Below, piece after piece: positions 7,257-17,239 of a DNA stretch of 64,000 nt. Below the pieces are notes generated by a model, which had not been told where the DNA came from, did not search any database, and was given only the letters and a program-made list of their open reading frames with translations. The position numbers and the translations under genes were made by a program. The number at the start of each line of letters is the position of its first letter. The first letter of the stretch is position 1. The stretch comes from Algoriphagus aestuariicola. GTDB taxonomy: Bacteria; Bacteroidota; Bacteroidia; Cytophagales; Cyclobacteriaceae. The stretch lies in NCBI RefSeq assembly GCF_017254835.1, contig NZ_JAFKCW010000002.1, forward strand, positions 666,592-730,591, read 5' to 3'.

Positions 7257-10200
7257 TTAGAAGTTGGCGTTGAACTTAAAGCCCAAAGGCATAGTCCAAG
7301 GGTTCACGTTTTGCAACTCGATCCCCTGTCTAAACAGGTTGGCAGAATCACCCTGCTTGGAAGCCTGCAACTGGAACGCTCGCTCAGGGTCGATACCGAT
7401 GTCTGCTTTTGTCCAAAGCATCAGGTTACGGGTAAACACCGATACGCTGGCATTCTGGAAACCTTTCAGTTTGGGCAAAGTGTAGGACAGGGAAAGCTCG
7501 CGTAGTTTTACGAATGAGGCATCGAAAGTAATGGCCTCATTGTAGCTCCAAGGATAAGTGTCGGAGATCGGATAGATGTTGGTTCCCTCTCCACCGAGGT
7601 GCTCGATGTATTCGCCGTTTTCACCCATGATCACCCCGGGAACAAAGGCTCCGTCGTATCCATCTGGACCTTGGTTGACCGGCATACCGCCCTCTTCCTG
7701 GGAGTAGCCGCCCACTCTTGGGAACATGCCGTTTTGTGGAATGATGTATTTGCCTGGATTGGATTTCAGGAGGTTGATCAATTCCTGCTCGCTGTACATT
7801 CCGCCAGGGATCAGCATATCCTTTTGTCTTCCTGACTTCCAGTCAGACTCCGCATATCGGTAGGTGAAGGACATGAAGTCGCCGCCGATACGGGTATCCA
7901 CGCTAGCGGAGAGCACGAATCTGCCATAGCTCAGGCTGGTTTGGAAACCCAGCATGGCGTCAGGGTTGAAGTTACCCACCTTTCTTCTGTCCTCCCTTCC
8001 GTTTTGGCTGATCCATTCCCCATTGTTGGAAAGGATGGGCCATCCGTAGTAAGGAGAGTTTTTGTCTTCCACTGTGGCAAAGCCGCGGCTCCAAAGGTCT
8101 CCGATCTGCCCACCGACATAAGTGCTGGCACCACCGCCGTTATCTTCCCAAAGGGTGATGTACTCCATACCTTCAGTCAGAGACTCCAGCTTGGTTCTGT
8201 TGCGGGTGATGTTCAAATTCAAATCCCAAGTCAAACCATTTGGTTTTTGGATGGGCGTAGCGCCGATCTGCACTTCCCAGCCCTGGCTGGAGATTAAACC
8301 TGCGTTGACCTGTCTCTGAGAATATCCGGAGGACTCAGGAGTCGGGATGTTCAGGATTTGGTTCTCGTTTTTCTGATAGTAGTAGGTCGCCTCGAAACGG
8401 ATTCTGTTGTCCATGAAATTCATGTCCAAGCCCAATTCCTTTGAAGTGTTGATCTCCGGTTTCAGGTTGGGGTTGAGCAGCGTGCCTGGATAGTTGGTGG
8501 TAATCAAGCTACCCCAGCTACCAGTACCCAGCTGCTGCTCCAGTGCGTAAGGATAGGTATCATTACCCGCCTGGGCGATACCCGCTCTCAACTTCAGCAT
8601 GGAGATGCTTTCTGGAAGGTTGAAGGTATAGTTGGCCAGCCAGCTCAAGGACAAAGAAGGATAGAAATAGGATCTGTTTTCCGCAGGCAAAGTACTTGAC
8701 CAGTCATTTCTGGCTGTGATGTCAGCATACAATTGGTCTTTGAAGCCCAAGGATGCCACACCAAACACAGAGTAAATCGCCTTCTCAGAGGAGTAGTTGC
8801 TGTAGTTCAATCCGGTGTTCGGGATATTGCTCACTCTATAAAGGCCCGGAACGATCAGACCAGCGTTGGTCTTGCTGCCGATGTAGTCGTCGGCAAAGCG
8901 CTGCTGCATCACATTACCACCGGCACTTACATTCAAAGTGATACCTTCCCAACGCTTATTGTAGGAAGTCAGGAATTCCACGTTGGTCTCTGTGCCGCCG
9001 AGGTTCTGCAGGTGATAGGCACCTTTACGCTCTCTGGTGTAAGAGTATGGAATCTTAGTCTCCCGGTTTTCGCTGTAGGTATCCATCGTCATCTTCACGT
9101 GGGACTTGATCGCGTCGGAGAATTTGTATTCCGCCTTGATGTTACCGAAGATTCGGTCACGGACAAAGCCATTGTTGATGCCGTAGGCGATGAAGTACGG
9201 GTTGTCGTCGTTGGTGGAGACAGAGCGCTGCTGGATTTCCTCTTGGCCCGGCACCCAGTAGTCCTTCAGCTCGCGAACGTCCACATGGGACCAGGCGTAC
9301 ACTGCCTGGAGTGGGTTGGCACCTCTGTTACCGGTAGCCGGACGATTGTCAGACTTGTTGCGTGAGATGTTGATGTCCGCGCTTACCGCCAACTTTGAGT
9401 TCAGGTTGTAGGTATTGGAAATATTGATGCTGTGGCGATTGAGATCCGTGTTGGGGATCATGCCCTTGTTGATCATGTTGGAGTAAGACAAACGGTACAC
9501 GGCTTTGTCGGTAGCTCCAGATACAGAAATTGCGTTGGTCGACGTGATGCCAGTCTCCAGAAAGTTTTTCATGTTGTCCTGGTAGGATCTGAGCTCCGTA
9601 GCAATCTGGTTTCCATTTTCGTCTCGTGGGCTATTCCATTGCACCGCCTTGTTGCCAACGTCCAGCTTAGGGCCTACCCAATAGGCAGAGCGCTCATCCA
9701 AGAGATCTGTTCTGGAGCCATTGGCATAGTCATAGTGCATGTCCAAGAATCGGGTTGGCGTTTCGAAGACGTTTGAAGTCGAGAAGTTCACTCGCATGGC
9801 CTCTCCCTTTTTCCCCTTTTTGGTAGTGATGAGGATTACCCCGTTGCCCGCTCTAGAGCCGTACAGTGCTGCGGCACTTGGGCCTTTCAGCACGGTCATG
9901 TCTTCGATGTCGTCTGGGCTAAGGTCGGCAATCGGGTTACCGTAGTCGACTTGATTTCTGTCGCCCATAGTACGCACGTTGCCGAGAGAGTTTGCCACCG
10001 GCACCCCGTCGATCACGAAAAGGGGCTGGTTGTCGCTGCTCAGGGAGGTAGCACCGCGGATCACTACGCTGGTAGAAGAACCCACGCCAGAGGTCTGGTT
10101 GATCTGCACACCGGCCACTCGGCCCGCCAAAGAACCCAAGGCGTTTTCTTGGGTTACCGTTCTCATGTCATCCCCTTTCACCTCGCCCACAGAGTATCCT

Positions 10201-10646
10201 AGGGATCTTTTTTCCCGCTCGATGCCTAAGGCGGTCACCACCACTTCGTTCATCGACTGGATGTCCTCGACCATGGCAAGATTAAGCGTAGCCTGGTTGT
10301 TGACAGGCATCTCCACAGTGTTGAAACCAATGTAGGAAAACACCAACACGGCACTGCCCGAATTGACGGAAAGCGAAAAATCACCATTGATGTCGGTGAC
10401 GGTTCCGTTGGTAGTCCCCTTTTCCAAAATGGTGACTCCTGGCAAACCGAGGCCATCGGTCTCGGAAGTGACCTTTCCCTTCACCACCACCTGGCTTTGG
10501 AAAAGCTCCTCCAGGGGGAGATTGGAACTGGCAGGCAAGGCTCTCCCCTCCATGGGTGAAAGCGCCACAGCACCCAAAATCAATGCGAGGGACGCTCCCC
10601 GGAAGATCTTGGGCCTGATTAAGTAGATGACTTGTTTCATAAGCAT
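7257..10646 (-). CDS. SusC/RagA-family TonB-dependent outer-membrane transporter
   Basis: About 1,129 residues, the normal length for the family. In order: signal peptide (ends near ALPASS); a carboxypeptidase-D-like regulatory domain with TSETDGLGLPGVTILEKGT and VLVFSYIGF; the SusC motif EVVVTALGIEREKRSLGY; a plug domain with GRVAGVQI and LFVIDGVPVANSL; then a long 22-strand-type barrel ending in MPLGFKFNANF. It imports substrate captured by the downstream SusD partner, using TonB energy. Two ATG codons (10646 and 10640) are possible starts; the second gives MKQVIYLIRPK. A 66-residue protein is encoded 60 bp upstream. Substrate unknown. Confidence 0.95.
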   Translation of the reverse strand: MLMKQVIYLIRPKIFRGASLALILGAVALSPMEGRALPASSNLPLEELFQSQVVVKGKVTSETDGLGLPGVTILEKGTTNGTVTDINGDFSLSVNSGSAVLVFSYIGFNTVEMPVNNQATLNLAMVEDIQSMNEVVVTALGIEREKRSLGYSVGEVKGDDMRTVTQENALGSLAGRVAGVQINQTSGVGSSTSVVIRGATSLSSDNQPLFVIDGVPVANSLGNVRTMGDRNQVDYGNPIADLSPDDIEDMTVLKGPSAAALYGSRAGNGVILITTKKGKKGEAMRVNFSTSNVFETPTRFLDMHYDYANGSRTDLLDERSAYWVGPKLDVGNKAVQWNSPRDENGNQIATELRSYQDNMKNFLETGITSTNAISVSGATDKAVYRLSYSNMINKGMIPNTDLNRHSINISNTYNLNSKLAVSADINISRNKSDNRPATGNRGANPLQAVYAWSHVDVRELKDYWVPGQEEIQQRSVSTNDDNPYFIAYGINNGFVRDRIFGNIKAEYKFSDAIKSHVKMTMDTYSENRETKIPYSYTRERKGAYHLQNLGGTETNVEFLTSYNKRWEGITLNVSAGGNVMQQRFADDYIGSKTNAGLIVPGLYRVSNIPNTGLNYSNYSSEKAIYSVFGVASLGFKDQLYADITARNDWSSTLPAENRSYFYPSLSLSWLANYTFNLPESISMLKLRAGIAQAGNDTYPYALEQQLGTGSWGSLITTNYPGTLLNPNLKPEINTSKELGLDMNFMDNRIRFEATYYYQKNENQILNIPTPESSGYSQRQVNAGLISSQGWEVQIGATPIQKPNGLTWDLNLNITRNRTKLESLTEGMEYITLWEDNGGGASTYVGGQIGDLWSRGFATVEDKNSPYYGWPILSNNGEWISQNGREDRRKVGNFNPDAMLGFQTSLSYGRFVLSASVDTRIGGDFMSFTYRYAESDWKSGRQKDMLIPGGMYSEQELINLLKSNPGKYIIPQNGMFPRVGGYSQEEGGMPVNQGPDGYDGAFVPGVIMGENGEYIEHLGGEGTNIYPISDTYPWSYNEAITFDASFVKLRELSLSYTLPKLKGFQNASVSVFTRNLMLWTKADIGIDPERAFQLQASKQGDSANLFRQGIELQNVNPWTMPLGFKFNANF

Positions 10647-10706
10647 TTTAGGTTAGGTAAAGTGAATTCTTGATTTTGGATGCACGATGTGGGATTTCGC
10701 CGATTT

Positions 10707-10907
10707 TTACTCCTTCAGGTTATTGCCTTTGTCCGGGTCTGAGCCGTTCCCGTCTACCAGTTGAGCAAACACCGTCCAGAAGCCCTCATCCAGGTTTTCG
10801 GTCTGTTTCTTGTCGTCAAGCATAGACAGAAAGAGGTCAAATTCCTTTCGGCTGATCTTCCCTTCCGCCAGCTTTTTGATCAATTCGGATGCAGTTGGAT
10901 TTTCCAT
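10707..10907 (-). CDS. Small helical protein upstream of SusC, possibly an anti-sigma remnant
   Basis: 66 residues from the ATG at 10907; the longer open frame to 11162 uses unlikely starts. The sequence MENPTASELIKKLAEG...ISRKEFDLFLSML resembles the first helices of FecR-type anti-sigma factors, which often precede SusC genes in this phylum, but there is no membrane segment or FecR domain. It is followed 60 bp later by SusC and may be co-transcribed. It is either a genuine small regulator or a truncated remnant of a FecR gene. I favour neither strongly. Confidence 0.5.
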   Translation of the reverse strand: MENPTASELIKKLAEGKISRKEFDLFLSMLDDKKQTENLDEGFWTVFAQLVDGNGSDPDKGNNLKE

Positions 10908-11391
10908 AGCTTGCTCATTCACAGGTAATACCTCGGAGTAGAAAAAAGAGACTAGTCCCTGTTTTTTTTTGTTGGCCCTATGCGGTTTTTTTGGGACAAA
11001 ATGGCCGAAAACAATGCTGAAGATTCCATTTCTACCTGAAATACAAAGGGTTGTAGTCGGTATTATCAAATCATTAAGACTGTCAATCACAAGAGTCGCA
11101 CGAAGGACTGCTTTGTCGGCGCTGGAGGGGAACGCCCCCGATGCGTTTACCGATCCCAGCATCGGCCTTCAAAATCTCGATCCCGAAGCTCGCACCAATT
11201 TTGAAGCTCAGCTTCGAATGTAGGATGTGTCACAGTCTGTGGACTCCCGTCCCTACCCGCTTTTCATGGAAAGCCGCTTTGGGTGCTTGCTTGTCCACTT
11301 TACTCGGATGGAATGGTTTTGGAAAAGTATTGGTCAGTTTTCAAAAGAAAGCTGCCATAGCAGGCGAATTTTCACTAAACCACTATTTATT
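10908..11391. other. Divergent intergenic region
   Basis: It separates the SusC operon (minus) from the PfpI gene (plus), so it should hold both promoters. I find no canonical TAnnTTTG element. Open frames here have no coding character. Confidence 0.45.
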
Positions 11392-11952
11392 ATGAGTTTA
11401 CTAAAAGATGTCAGAGTCGCAATTTTGGCCACCAATGGATTTGAAGAATCCGAGTTGCTTGAACCAAAAAGGGCATTGGAAAAGGAAGGTGCGGAAACGT
11501 TTATCATCTCGCCGCAGGACGGAGAAATTAAAGGCTGGAAGGATGGCAATTGGTCAGATCCCGTCACGGTGAATGCCCGAATCGATCAAGTAAGCCCCGT
11601 GGACTTCGACGCTTTGTTGATTCCCGGAGGTGTCATCAATCCCGATCTGCTCAGACGCGACATTGGGGCGATAGAGTTTGTACGGGCTTTTTTCGAAGAG
11701 CAAAAACCCGTCGGAGCAATCTGCCACGGCCCCCAGTTGTTGATCAACGCAGAGGTGACTAAGGGACGGACACTGACTTCCTTCGAATCCATCAGGAAAG
11801 ATCTGGAAAACAGCGGAGCCAAATGGGTGGACGAGGAAGTAGTCGTAGATCAGGGATTGGTGACATCAAGAAGTCCCAAAGACCTGCCCGCCTTCAATAA
11901 AAAATTGGTCGAAGAATTCCGGGAGGGCAAACACGCCGGACAAAGAGCCTAA
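11392..11952 (+). CDS. DJ-1/PfpI family protein (type 1 glutamine amidotransferase-like)
   Basis: 186 residues from the ATG at 11392; the longer frame upstream reads through non-coding sequence. The nucleophile elbow AICHGPQLL carries the catalytic Cys near residue 104. The early Glu in ATNGFEESEL and the His after the Cys are the other expected active-site residues. SFESIRKDLENSGAKWVDEEVVVDQGLVTSRSPKDLPAF is the usual C-terminal signature. Members such as PfpI, YhbO and GSP18 act as proteases, deglycases or general stress proteins in the cytoplasm. It stands alone, ending in its own terminator, which fits a stress gene. Confidence 0.92.
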   Translation: MSLLKDVRVAILATNGFEESELLEPKRALEKEGAETFIISPQDGEIKGWKDGNWSDPVTVNARIDQVSPVDFDALLIPGGVINPDLLRRDIGAIEFVRAFFEEQKPVGAICHGPQLLINAEVTKGRTLTSFESIRKDLENSGAKWVDEEVVVDQGLVTSRSPKDLPAFNKKLVEEFREGKHAGQRA

Positions 11953-11963
11953 AGAAAAAGGTA

Positions 11964-11996
11964 AAAACCCAGCCAATAAGTGGCTGGGTTTTCTTT
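11964..11996 (+). terminator. Terminator of the PfpI gene
   Basis: AACCCAGCCA (11966-11975) pairs with TGGCTGGGTT (11981-11990) around the loop ATAAG, followed by TTCTTT. It begins about 14 bp after the stop codon. Confidence 0.85.
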
Positions 11997-12057
11997 CGCC
12001 AGATCCAGGCAATCCAAACCGACCCATAAAGTCCCGGCTGGGCACATCGATAAGCGC

Positions 12058-12082
12058 AAAAAAAACCTTCCAAGATGGAAGG
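12058..12082 (-). terminator. Terminator of the polytopic membrane-protein gene
   Basis: Read on the minus strand, CCTTCC-ATCTT-GGAAGG is followed by a run of eight T residues. It lies about 75 bp past the stop codon at 12157. Confidence 0.8.
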
Positions 12083-12156
12083 CTCTTTTACCCAATATAG
12101 CTATGTTACAAAATTTCGGATTTAAGACATTTCACCGCCCGGGATTGTTGAGCCAC

Positions 12157-13464
12157 CTATTCGGTCACTAATTCCGCGTCGGTACCAAACCTTCCTTTGG
12201 CACCCTTCAGTCCGTCATGCGTGGAGATTGCAAGGACGGAGAGGAGCACCAGCACCGCAACTATCCCAAACAAAAGGTAGAGGGATCTTTTGACCGCAAA
12301 GTGCGAAGTGGCATAATTTGCCCTACTGTAGGGTAGCAAAGCCAGGATGAGAACGAAATTCACTATGTACAAAAACTGCTCAGGCCTGTAGAAGCTCAGG
12401 TATGAACCGGTTATCAGGAAAGTATACACCAAGTATCCCGCAAACAGCGTCAATCCTATCTGCTTCAGGATCACCTCCTGTTGCCCGATAGCGCTGTTTT
12501 TCCATTTTTTCGAAGCAAAAAAACCAAACGTAGCCAAGCCAATTAAAACGACAAAGGCCAACAAAACCGCCAAGCTCGCCCAATATTCGGGATTACCGGG
12601 GGCGGCATTGCTGTAAGCAGGAAGCAGGTCTTTTTCCCAAAATGACTGATGCCAGACGATAAGGGGTATCAAACCCAGCAATCCGAAAACCGGCCAGGAG
12701 ATACCCGAAGGCTGGGAATTGAATTCGGTTTTTGGAATTCCGAAGTCTGCTCTCAAAGCGCTATAGGCCATCCCTATCCCCCCGAAGAAGCCCAGGGAAT
12801 ACTCCATCATATTCCAGAAGTTGAATTTCAGGCCGGATACATTGCCCACTACAAGCAGAAACTCTCCAAAACCAAAGCCAAAACCCGCACCGAGACCGGT
12901 GTAGGCAGCCACTTTGAGTGGGCCCTGGAAGCCATTTCGGCTGCAAAAATAAGCCAAAGCAATCGCTGCTCCCGCGCAAAGCGCCCAAGCTTCCGATCGC
13001 GGAGGAGTCATCAGGACACCCAACTGCTCCACTACGAAATAGTAGAAGATCACCGCCCCGGCAAACATCTCCACCAAAAGCTGGTGCCATGCAATCTTTT
13101 TACCAGTGCATGATTCCTGCAGACCGAGACCAAAAAGCCCCCCGCCAAGGAACCCATACAACCCACCGACAATAAACATCATGAGCATGGCATAGGCGAC
13201 ATTGGGAAAGTCATCCATCCGCCCATAGCCCACGAGCTGTCCGTAGCTCATCATTCCTCCAAGTCCCCAACCTATGGCGCCGAGGAGAGCCGCCTTGAGG
13301 CCGCCAGATATCCACTCCTTCTTCCTCGCAAAGACCAGCAGCAACACACAAGCAATGCCTCCAGCCCAAGCCGCTCCCTGCTCATGTCCAAACTGCCCGC
13401 GTATAGCCCAGGCGGTTCCGAGTGTCATTCCGGTCAAAAGGATGGGGAGGATTTTTGGGGTCAT
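12157..13464 (-). CDS. Polytopic inner-membrane protein of unknown function
   Basis: 435 residues from the ATG at 13464; the frame extends to a TTG at 13494 which I reject. About ten to twelve membrane segments are visible, rich in Gly (GWGLGGMMSYGQLVGYG, GFLGGGLFGLGL, GLGAGFGFGFGEF). An early AWAIRGQFGHEQGAAWAGG is notable for charged residues in a membrane-like context and may bind a substrate or ion. I do not recognise a named family, though proteins with this profile are seen in other Bacteroidota, often near carbohydrate genes (from memory, not checked). It appears to be a single-gene unit with its own terminator. Confidence 0.8.
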   Translation of the reverse strand: MTPKILPILLTGMTLGTAWAIRGQFGHEQGAAWAGGIACVLLLVFARKKEWISGGLKAALLGAIGWGLGGMMSYGQLVGYGRMDDFPNVAYAMLMMFIVGGLYGFLGGGLFGLGLQESCTGKKIAWHQLLVEMFAGAVIFYYFVVEQLGVLMTPPRSEAWALCAGAAIALAYFCSRNGFQGPLKVAAYTGLGAGFGFGFGEFLLVVGNVSGLKFNFWNMMEYSLGFFGGIGMAYSALRADFGIPKTEFNSQPSGISWPVFGLLGLIPLIVWHQSFWEKDLLPAYSNAAPGNPEYWASLAVLLAFVVLIGLATFGFFASKKWKNSAIGQQEVILKQIGLTLFAGYLVYTFLITGSYLSFYRPEQFLYIVNFVLILALLPYSRANYATSHFAVKRSLYLLFGIVAVLVLLSVLAISTHDGLKGAKGRFGTDAELVTE

Positions 13465-13642
13465 GCTCTGGTCTTTTGTGTAGAATACCTTCAAGGCTGA
13501 AAAAGGGACTAGCTTTGGAAGTCAGGGAAATGGATTTACGGTTTTTGATTTGGGATTGACGAGCCTCCCAAAAACGGTCAAGCTATTTTAGACCCTTACA
13601 CCTTACAGTCTGCCTACTGAACACTGTAAACTTCAATACCCC

Positions 13643-13672
13643 TTGCCAAATCCCCCAATTGCGCTTATTTTG
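13643..13672 (+). promoter_or_regulatory. Candidate promoter of smc
   Basis: TTG at 13643-13645 and a -7-like TATTTTG at 13666-13672, one base short of TAnnTTTG. The start codon lies 27 bp further on, leaving a short leader. Confidence 0.35.
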
Positions 13673-13682
13673 TTCCCTTTAC

Positions 13683-13690
13683 AAGGAGGA
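13683..13690 (+). promoter_or_regulatory. Strong Shine-Dalgarno site of smc
   Basis: AAGGAGGA lies 9 bp before the ATG at 13700 and supports that start. A near-perfect site is uncommon in this phylum, where many genes lack one. Confidence 0.75.
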
Positions 13691-13699
13691 AAATAGTAC

Positions 13700-16600
13700 A
13701 TGCTGCTCAGTAAACTGGAGATCAAGGGCTTTAAGAGTTTTGGAGATAAGATGGTCATCCACTTCGACAAGGGAATCACTGGTGTCGTGGGGCCCAATGG
13801 CTGTGGAAAGTCCAATGTCGTGGACGCCATACGCTGGGTGTTGGGGGAACAAAAGACCCGGATGCTCCGCTCAGACAAGATGGAGAATGTGATCTTCAAC
13901 GGCACCAAAAACCGCAAGCCAACCAACATGGCCGAGGTGTCCCTGACTTTTGAAAACACCAAAAACCTCCTCCCCACCGAGTACACGCACGTCACCGTCA
14001 CCCGGCGCTACTACCGCAGCGGGGAAAGTGAATACCAAATCAACGGAGTCACCTGCCGCCTGAAGGACATCACCAACCTATTCATGGACACGGGGATCAA
14101 CTCCAACTCCTACGCGATCATCGAGCTCAAGATGATCGACGAGCTGCTCAACGACAAAAACAACTCCCGTCGTGAGCTCTTCGAGGAAGCTGCGGGCATC
14201 TCCAAGTTTAAGACCCGTAAAAAGGAAACGCTCCGCAAACTGGAGGATACCGACGCCGACCTGGACCGGGTGAAAGATCTGCTATTTGAGATCGAAAAAA
14301 ACCTCAAGTCCCTGGAAAAGCAGGCCAAGCAGGCCGCCCAGTACTTTGCCATCAAAAAGGACTACAAATTGGCCAGCATCAACCTGGCCAAAAAGTCCAT
14401 AGAAAAATACGCGCAAGAGCTCATCGCCGCCAATGCCAGAATCCAGTCCGAATCCGACCGCAAGCTGGAGATCACCGCGCAGATCAGCGATCGGGAAGCT
14501 CAACTCAGCCAGCTCAAAGCCGACCTAATCAACAAGGAAAAACTACTTGCCTCCCGACAAAAGACCCTCAACGAGCACGTGAACAAGATCCGGGCTTTCG
14601 AGTCGGAAAAGAAGATCAAAAATGAGCGCATGCGCTTCCTGGAGGACAGGTCCCGTACCCTGCGTGAACAGATTGACACCGACCGCAAGTCCAACGACCG
14701 GGCGGGATTCTCCATCCGTTCTTTGCATCAGGAAAAGGAGTCCGCCGAGAAGATCCTCCTCGAAAAGGAGGCCATCGTCTCCGAACTCCGGGAGCAGTAC
14801 GACTCCCAAAAGCTACTGGCGGGCGAAAGGCAGCAGAGCCAAAAAGAACTCAGCCTGCGCTACGACAGCCTGAAGGAAAGGGTCTACCAACTAAGCAAGG
14901 AAGCCGAAATCAAACAGATCCAGCTCTCCACCTTGAAGCAGGAGCTGGAGCGTACCTCCTCTGACGACTCCTCCCAGGAGGCCAGCCTGGCGGACTTTGA
15001 GGATAAGCTTGTGGAATTGAAGGCCGAACTGGACGAGGCCACGGCTGCCTATGCAGCGCTCAAGTCCAAGCAGGAAGACCAAGACCAAAAGATCGAGGAG
15101 ACCAACCGCGTGATCGAGATGATCCGCGAAGAGCTCACCAGCTCCGCGCGCAAGCTGGACTCCAAGACCAACGAATATAACTTGACGAAGTCCCTGGTGG
15201 AAAACCTGGAAGGCTTCCCCGAAGCCATCAAGTTTCTCCGCAAAAACCAAAGCTGGGGCAAGGACATCCCCCTCCTCTCCGACCTGCTCACCACGGACGA
15301 AAAGTACCGAGTGACCATAGAAAACTATCTGGAGAGCTACATGAACTACTATGTGGTGGACACCGAGGCCCAGGCCATCGCCGCCATACAGCTCCTCAGC
15401 GATGCCGCTCGAGGCAAGGCCAACTTCTTTGTGTTGGAGCACTTCGAGCGCTTCAAGCCCAGCCAGAGCAAGCTGTTTGCCAACGCCATCGCCGCCACCG
15501 AGATCATCGAGTTTGACCTCAAGTACAGCCGCCTGATCAACTTTGTCCTGGACAATGTCTATCTCGTGCAGGGCGAACACCGGGACTTTCCCGCCGATCC
15601 GGACTGCATCTTCCTTTCCGAGTCGGGCAAGTACACCAAGCGCAAGTTTTCCATCTCGGGCGGTTCCGTAGGACTCTTCGAAGGGAAGCGTATCGGGCGG
15701 GCCAAAAACCTCGAAAAGCTGGACAAGGAAATCAAGGACTTGGGCAAAAAGGTCAGCACTACCCGCGCCAACCTCGACCAAAAGCTGGGCGACCTGATTA
15801 AGCTCAAGGAAGTCAGCCACAAGAAGGCCCTGGAAGAAAGCCAAGCCCAAATCAACGAGCTCAATTCGGGCTACGTCTCCGTCCGCACCAAGAAGGAACA
15901 GCTGGCCGAGCTCCTCAGCTCCAATGCCAACAAACGGGACGACATCCTCGAGCGCATCGCCAACTTGGAGGAAAGCTTGGCCGATATCCTGCCCCAGCTG
16001 GGCGAGGAAAAAGCCGTCTTTGAGGGACTGTCTGAGCAGGTCGCGCAACTCAGCGAGGAACTGGAATCTGAAAACAAAAAACTGGCGGAAAAGTCCCAGA
16101 CCTTCAACCAGGAAAACATCACCTACATCCAACAGGTCAACCGGGTCAACAGCCTGGAGCAGGAGATCGAGTTTAAGCAAAACGCCTTCGACAGCTCTCG
16201 AGAGCGCATCGAAAAGTCCCAGGCCGAGCTCTCCCAGCTGGACGCCGAAGTAAAAACCCTCTTGGACAACAACGAGGTGAAGGACGACGAGCTGATCGAG
16301 CTCTATGCCGAAAAGGAAAGCATAGAAAAAGGCGTGACCGAGGCTGAAAAGGACTACTACGGCGCACGTGGCTTGATCGACGAGACCGACACCAAGATCC
16401 GTAGCCTTCAAAAGTCCAAAGAAGGCTTCGATACCCTACTCCATGAACTCCAAAATGCGATCAACGACATCAAGCTCAAGATGAGTGGGATGAAGGAGCG
16501 TCTGAGCGTGGAGTTTGAGCTGGATCTGGATGCGCTGATGGAGGAAAATCCCAACCTGGACCCCGAATTCCTGGACTTTGCGGAGGATCAACTCCGGGAG

Positions 16601-17239
16601 CTGGTGCGCAAGCAAAAGGAAAGACTGGAAAAGATCGGCCCCATCAACCCCATGGCCATGGAGGCCTACGACGAGATCAAGGTGCGCTACGACTTTATCA
16701 CCACGCAGAAAGAAGACCTGATCAAGGCCAAGGAAAGCCTGCTCAGTACCATCTCCGAGATCGACCAGGTAGCCAAAGACACCTTCTTGGATGCCTTTGC
16801 CAAGATCAAGGAAAACTTCATCAAGGTCTTCCGCTCCCTCTTTACCGAGCAGGACGACTGCGACCTAACCTTGGTGGATCCGGAGAACCCCCTGGAGTCC
16901 CCCATCGAGATCATGGCAAAGCCCAAGGGCAAGCGTCCACTCACCATCAACCAGCTCAGCGGTGGGGAAAAGACCCTCACGGCCACTTCCCTACTCTTCT
17001 CCATCTACCTGCTAAAGCCGGCCCCCTTCTGTATTTTTGACGAGGTGGACGCCCCGCTTGACGATGCCAACATCGACAAGTTCAACCAGATCATCCAAAA
17101 GTTCAGCTCCGAGAGCCAGTTTATCATCGTCACGCACAACAAGCGCACCATGGCCAGTACCGATATCATGTATGGGGTCACCATGATCGAAGCGGGCGTC
17201 TCGAGGGTGGTGCCGGTGGATTTAAGGGAGTTGGCGTAG
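13700..17239 (+). CDS. smc: Chromosome segregation protein SMC
   Basis: 1,179 residues, the normal SMC length. The N-terminal ATPase half carries Walker A GPNGCGKS at residues 31-38 in the usual context (FKSFGDK, VVDAIRWVLGEQ). Two long coiled coils (about 170-500 and 670-1010) surround the hinge, which includes LLSDLLTTDEKYRVTIENYLE and DAARGKANFFVLE. The C-terminal half has the ABC signature LSGGEKT near 1086 and Walker B FCIFDEVDAPLDDAN near 1111. Homodimers condense and organise the chromosome with ScpA and ScpB, neither of which lies in this window. The gene is more GC-rich than its downstream neighbour and appears to stand alone. Confidence 0.98.
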   Translation: MLLSKLEIKGFKSFGDKMVIHFDKGITGVVGPNGCGKSNVVDAIRWVLGEQKTRMLRSDKMENVIFNGTKNRKPTNMAEVSLTFENTKNLLPTEYTHVTVTRRYYRSGESEYQINGVTCRLKDITNLFMDTGINSNSYAIIELKMIDELLNDKNNSRRELFEEAAGISKFKTRKKETLRKLEDTDADLDRVKDLLFEIEKNLKSLEKQAKQAAQYFAIKKDYKLASINLAKKSIEKYAQELIAANARIQSESDRKLEITAQISDREAQLSQLKADLINKEKLLASRQKTLNEHVNKIRAFESEKKIKNERMRFLEDRSRTLREQIDTDRKSNDRAGFSIRSLHQEKESAEKILLEKEAIVSELREQYDSQKLLAGERQQSQKELSLRYDSLKERVYQLSKEAEIKQIQLSTLKQELERTSSDDSSQEASLADFEDKLVELKAELDEATAAYAALKSKQEDQDQKIEETNRVIEMIREELTSSARKLDSKTNEYNLTKSLVENLEGFPEAIKFLRKNQSWGKDIPLLSDLLTTDEKYRVTIENYLESYMNYYVVDTEAQAIAAIQLLSDAARGKANFFVLEHFERFKPSQSKLFANAIAATEIIEFDLKYSRLINFVLDNVYLVQGEHRDFPADPDCIFLSESGKYTKRKFSISGGSVGLFEGKRIGRAKNLEKLDKEIKDLGKKVSTTRANLDQKLGDLIKLKEVSHKKALEESQAQINELNSGYVSVRTKKEQLAELLSSNANKRDDILERIANLEESLADILPQLGEEKAVFEGLSEQVAQLSEELESENKKLAEKSQTFNQENITYIQQVNRVNSLEQEIEFKQNAFDSSRERIEKSQAELSQLDAEVKTLLDNNEVKDDELIELYAEKESIEKGVTEAEKDYYGARGLIDETDTKIRSLQKSKEGFDTLLHELQNAINDIKLKMSGMKERLSVEFELDLDALMEENPNLDPEFLDFAEDQLRELVRKQKERLEKIGPINPMAMEAYDEIKVRYDFITTQKEDLIKAKESLLSTISEIDQVAKDTFLDAFAKIKENFIKVFRSLFTEQDDCDLTLVDPENPLESPIEIMAKPKGKRPLTINQLSGGEKTLTATSLLFSIYLLKPAPFCIFDEVDAPLDDANIDKFNQIIQKFSSESQFIIVTHNKRTMASTDIMYGVTMIEAGVSRVVPVDLRELA

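Noticed and set aside
14110-16411. Long open frames on the minus strand inside smc, including one of 506 codons
   Set aside because: They mirror the highly biased codons of SMC coiled coils, show low-complexity Leu/Val/Gly-rich translations, and have no motifs. They are antisense shadows.
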